From positions 3,717,501 through 3,781,500 of the forward strand of contig CAUEEP010000742.1 of NCBI GenBank assembly GCA_958450365.1: a stretch of DNA of 64,000 nucleotides, read 5' to 3'. The stretch's first letter is position 1, and the number at the start of each line of letters is the position of its first letter. Shown piece after piece: positions 62,701 through 64,000 of the stretch. A program made the position numbers and the translations under genes. The stretch is from Mesorhabditis belari (lineage: Eukaryota > Nematoda > Chromadorea > Rhabditida > Rhabditidae). The notes below the pieces were generated by a model, which had not been told where the DNA came from, did not search any database, and saw only the letters and a list, made by a program, of their open reading frames with translations.

Positions 62701-64000
62701 GCCTGTCATAGCTGTCGCCTGTCATGTCATTAAGTTAAGATATAGCCTAGTATTGTGTGTTGTTGTATTGTGATTGATTTATATCGTAAAGTTTTTCTGA
62801 ATTGGCTTGATCTATGAGTTTGAACGATGAGTTTTGTCGTATTGGAAAGTGTAGGTTGGCCTACCGACGCCATGACGATTGTCATTGAATAGTTTGCCCC
62901 AGACATTGGGTAGAAACCAGCGCCAACTTCTTGTTCACGAGTTCTTGTGCTATTAAGAATGATCTTTGACAAAGCAATACATTTTCAAGGCAAAAGTTTT
63001 GCTGATTTCTTTTCGTCACTCAACTCACATCTAGTCTATGCATTCTGGGACCTTCTGAATTCTGGAATTCTGGGATATGAAGTATTTTACACAGAAACAG
63101 TCATCGGGTAGAAACCAACTGATAATACAATTTGATTGAACTTTTCCTCTATTCCAGGACCCGACTGCGTATACACATTTGATTATACGTGGCTATCGTG
63201 GGGCTATCCATCGACTCCGTGTGGAGATGCATCCGAAGCATACGGTTTTCTCATACCCGCCTACATCTGTAATGGACTCACTTTTGCGATAAATTTGATC
63301 GTTTGTCTACGACTGGTGATGCTGAATTGTCTCTGGGTAAGTGTTTTAAACTTGAAGTAAACACACCAGATCAATCATTGATCTAGTACTAGATCTAGAT
63401 TTATCTAGATATAGTACTAGATCTAGTTCTATATCTAGATCTAGTTGTATATCTAGATCTAGATCTAGTTCTATACCTAGATCTAGTACTATATCTAGAT
63501 TATGTCAAAGTGAATCAAATTTGAAAAAAAAAGACATTATGTTGAGTCAGGCACAGAATCTAGTCAATAATAATCTCTATAAACGAAAGTATCATCTTTT
63601 TAAAGTTTCCTCTAGTTGCTATTAGATCATTATTGACCAGGACTAGATCTAGATATAGCACTAGATCTAGATATAGTACTAGATCTAGATATAGCACTAG
63701 GTCTAGATATAGCACTAGATCTAGATATAGCACTAGGTCTAGATATAGCACTAGGTCTAGATAAATCTAAATAAATATAGATATGAAAATTATAGATATA
63801 GATAAATCTAGATCTAGTGCTATATCTAGATCTAGTACTATATCTAGATCTAGTCCTGGTCAATAATGATCTAATAGCAACGAGAGGAAACTTTAAAAAG
63901 ATGATACTTTCGTTTATAGAGATTATTATTGACTAGATTCTGTGCCTGACTCAACATAAAGTCTTTTTTTTCAAATTTGATTCACTTTGACATAATGTAA
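59701..64000 (+). CDS. Srx-type serpentine receptor, 3' end outside the window
   Basis: Exons 59701-59790, 61147-61298, 61390-61558, 61612-61669 and 63158-63336 join in phase (648 bp, 216 aa) and continue beyond 64000. MVENSSVVLDDFLPFINR is the extracellular start, followed by TM1, YYRRDTRSITQFI, TM2, AINRFIAIFFPTLYERIFCK after TM3 (Srx-type NR motif), a short TM4 exon and DCVYTFDYTWLSWGYPSTPC in the extracellular loop before TM5. It is a predicted chemosensory GPCR; ligand unknown. No stop is seen in the available exons, unlike the neighbour at 55254. Introns contain a telomere-like block, a tRNA-like sequence, a maT-like element and a large palindrome. Confidence 0.85.
59897..59992. repeat. 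21-bp repeat (ATTGCTGCATTGCTGTATTGC)
   Basis: About 4.5 units in Srx intron 1 at the start of the 1.36-kb intron. Confidence 0.9.
60679..60755 (-). tRNA. tRNA-like sequence, degenerate
   Basis: On the minus strand TTGGCGTAGTGGATAGTATG is the A-box region and CTGGTTCGATTCCCC the B-box region. The middle (about 40 nt) could be a long variable arm. Only the outer three acceptor pairs form. Lies in Srx intron 1, antisense. Confidence 0.4.
60881..61016 (+). repeat. Interstitial telomere-like TTAGGC block
   Basis: Tandem TTAGGC hexamers, the usual nematode telomere unit, run with a few substitutions. Two sub-blocks each end in GGAGACTTGGTTTGGCAGG (60912-60931 and 61004-61022). It lies in Srx intron 1. 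It may be a relic of chromosome-end repair or fusion, or simple hexamer expansion. Confidence 0.85.
62032..62588 (+). pseudogene. maT-like Tc1/mariner deletion derivative, 557 bp
   Basis: The TIR CAGGGTGCGTCATAATTATT (continuing GCAACAAG) is perfectly inverted at the right, with TA duplication. The frame to 62465 keeps the C-terminal part of a transposase: WCVANFPSVITKDEWPSNSP, DLNVMDFSIWAILEANV, RLRAVIKAKGGHIE. The third catalytic position is Asp in DLNVMDF. The N-terminal domain and first two catalytic residues are missing. It lies in Srx intron 4. Confidence 0.9.
63371..63860. repeat. CTAGATATAG-type palindromic tandem repeats
   Basis: Units of about 22 bp such as ACTAGATCTAGATATAGC occur at 63385-63500 and 63645-63850. 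Each is itself nearly self-complementary, and they form the loop of the larger palindrome. Confidence 0.9.
63500..63996. repeat. Large palindrome with about 159-bp arms
   Basis: Arms 63500-63658 and 63838-63996 are reverse complements with only a few mismatches (for example CTCTAGTTGC against CTCTCGTTGC). They lie in the intron after Srx exon 5 at the window edge. A local inverted duplication or foldback element. Confidence 0.95.

Overview
The window reads as nematode nuclear DNA. It is AT-rich, with many short introns ending in TTTCAG/TTTTAG. It carries a cuticle collagen, a DB-module cysteine-rich secreted protein, Srx-type and Str/Srh-like serpentine receptors, and a block of the nematode telomere hexamer TTAGGC. 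The species cannot be named from sequence alone. I built the gene models by hand by joining exons whose phases agree; no search or RNA evidence was available.

Layout: 0.5-1.1 kb is a tandem array of three tRNA-like sequences. 1.9-3.7 kb (-) is a DB-module secreted protein. 6.0-11.3 kb (+) is a secreted class 3 lipase of 11 exons, with a 1.2-kb satellite in one intron. 11.7-15.5 kb (+) is a serpentine receptor that has lost its ATG, followed by a partial copy of its last two exons. 17.1-18.2 kb (+) is a cuticle collagen. 18.4-23.2 kb (+) is an intact 313-aa receptor paralogous to the first. 24.6-32.8 kb (-) is a 10-exon globin-domain gene whose introns hold an intact mariner, a maT-like element, a tRNA-derived SINE and two copies of one MITE family.

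33-42 kb is gene-poor and holds transposase relics, minisatellites and nested MITEs. 42.2-45.3 kb (+) is an intact 333-aa receptor, followed by a paralogous pseudogene that kept only three of its exons. 46.3-48.4 kb (-) is a 214-aa four-span membrane protein. 48.7-55 kb is rearranged repeat DNA, including a 1.7-kb foldback that carries an inverted copy of the 5' part of that gene. 55.3-58.2 kb and 59.7-64 kb (+) are two Srx receptors with identical exon lengths; the first has a premature stop and the second runs off the window.

There is no sign of an operon or of one joint pathway. The genes are typical nematode environment-facing and structural families (chemoreception, cuticle, secreted lipase, cysteine-rich secretion) plus one globin. 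Gene birth, decay and repeat invasion are unusually visible. At least five TIR families are present, with copies of near-identical sequence, nested insertions, internal foldbacks, and tandem repeats inside many introns.
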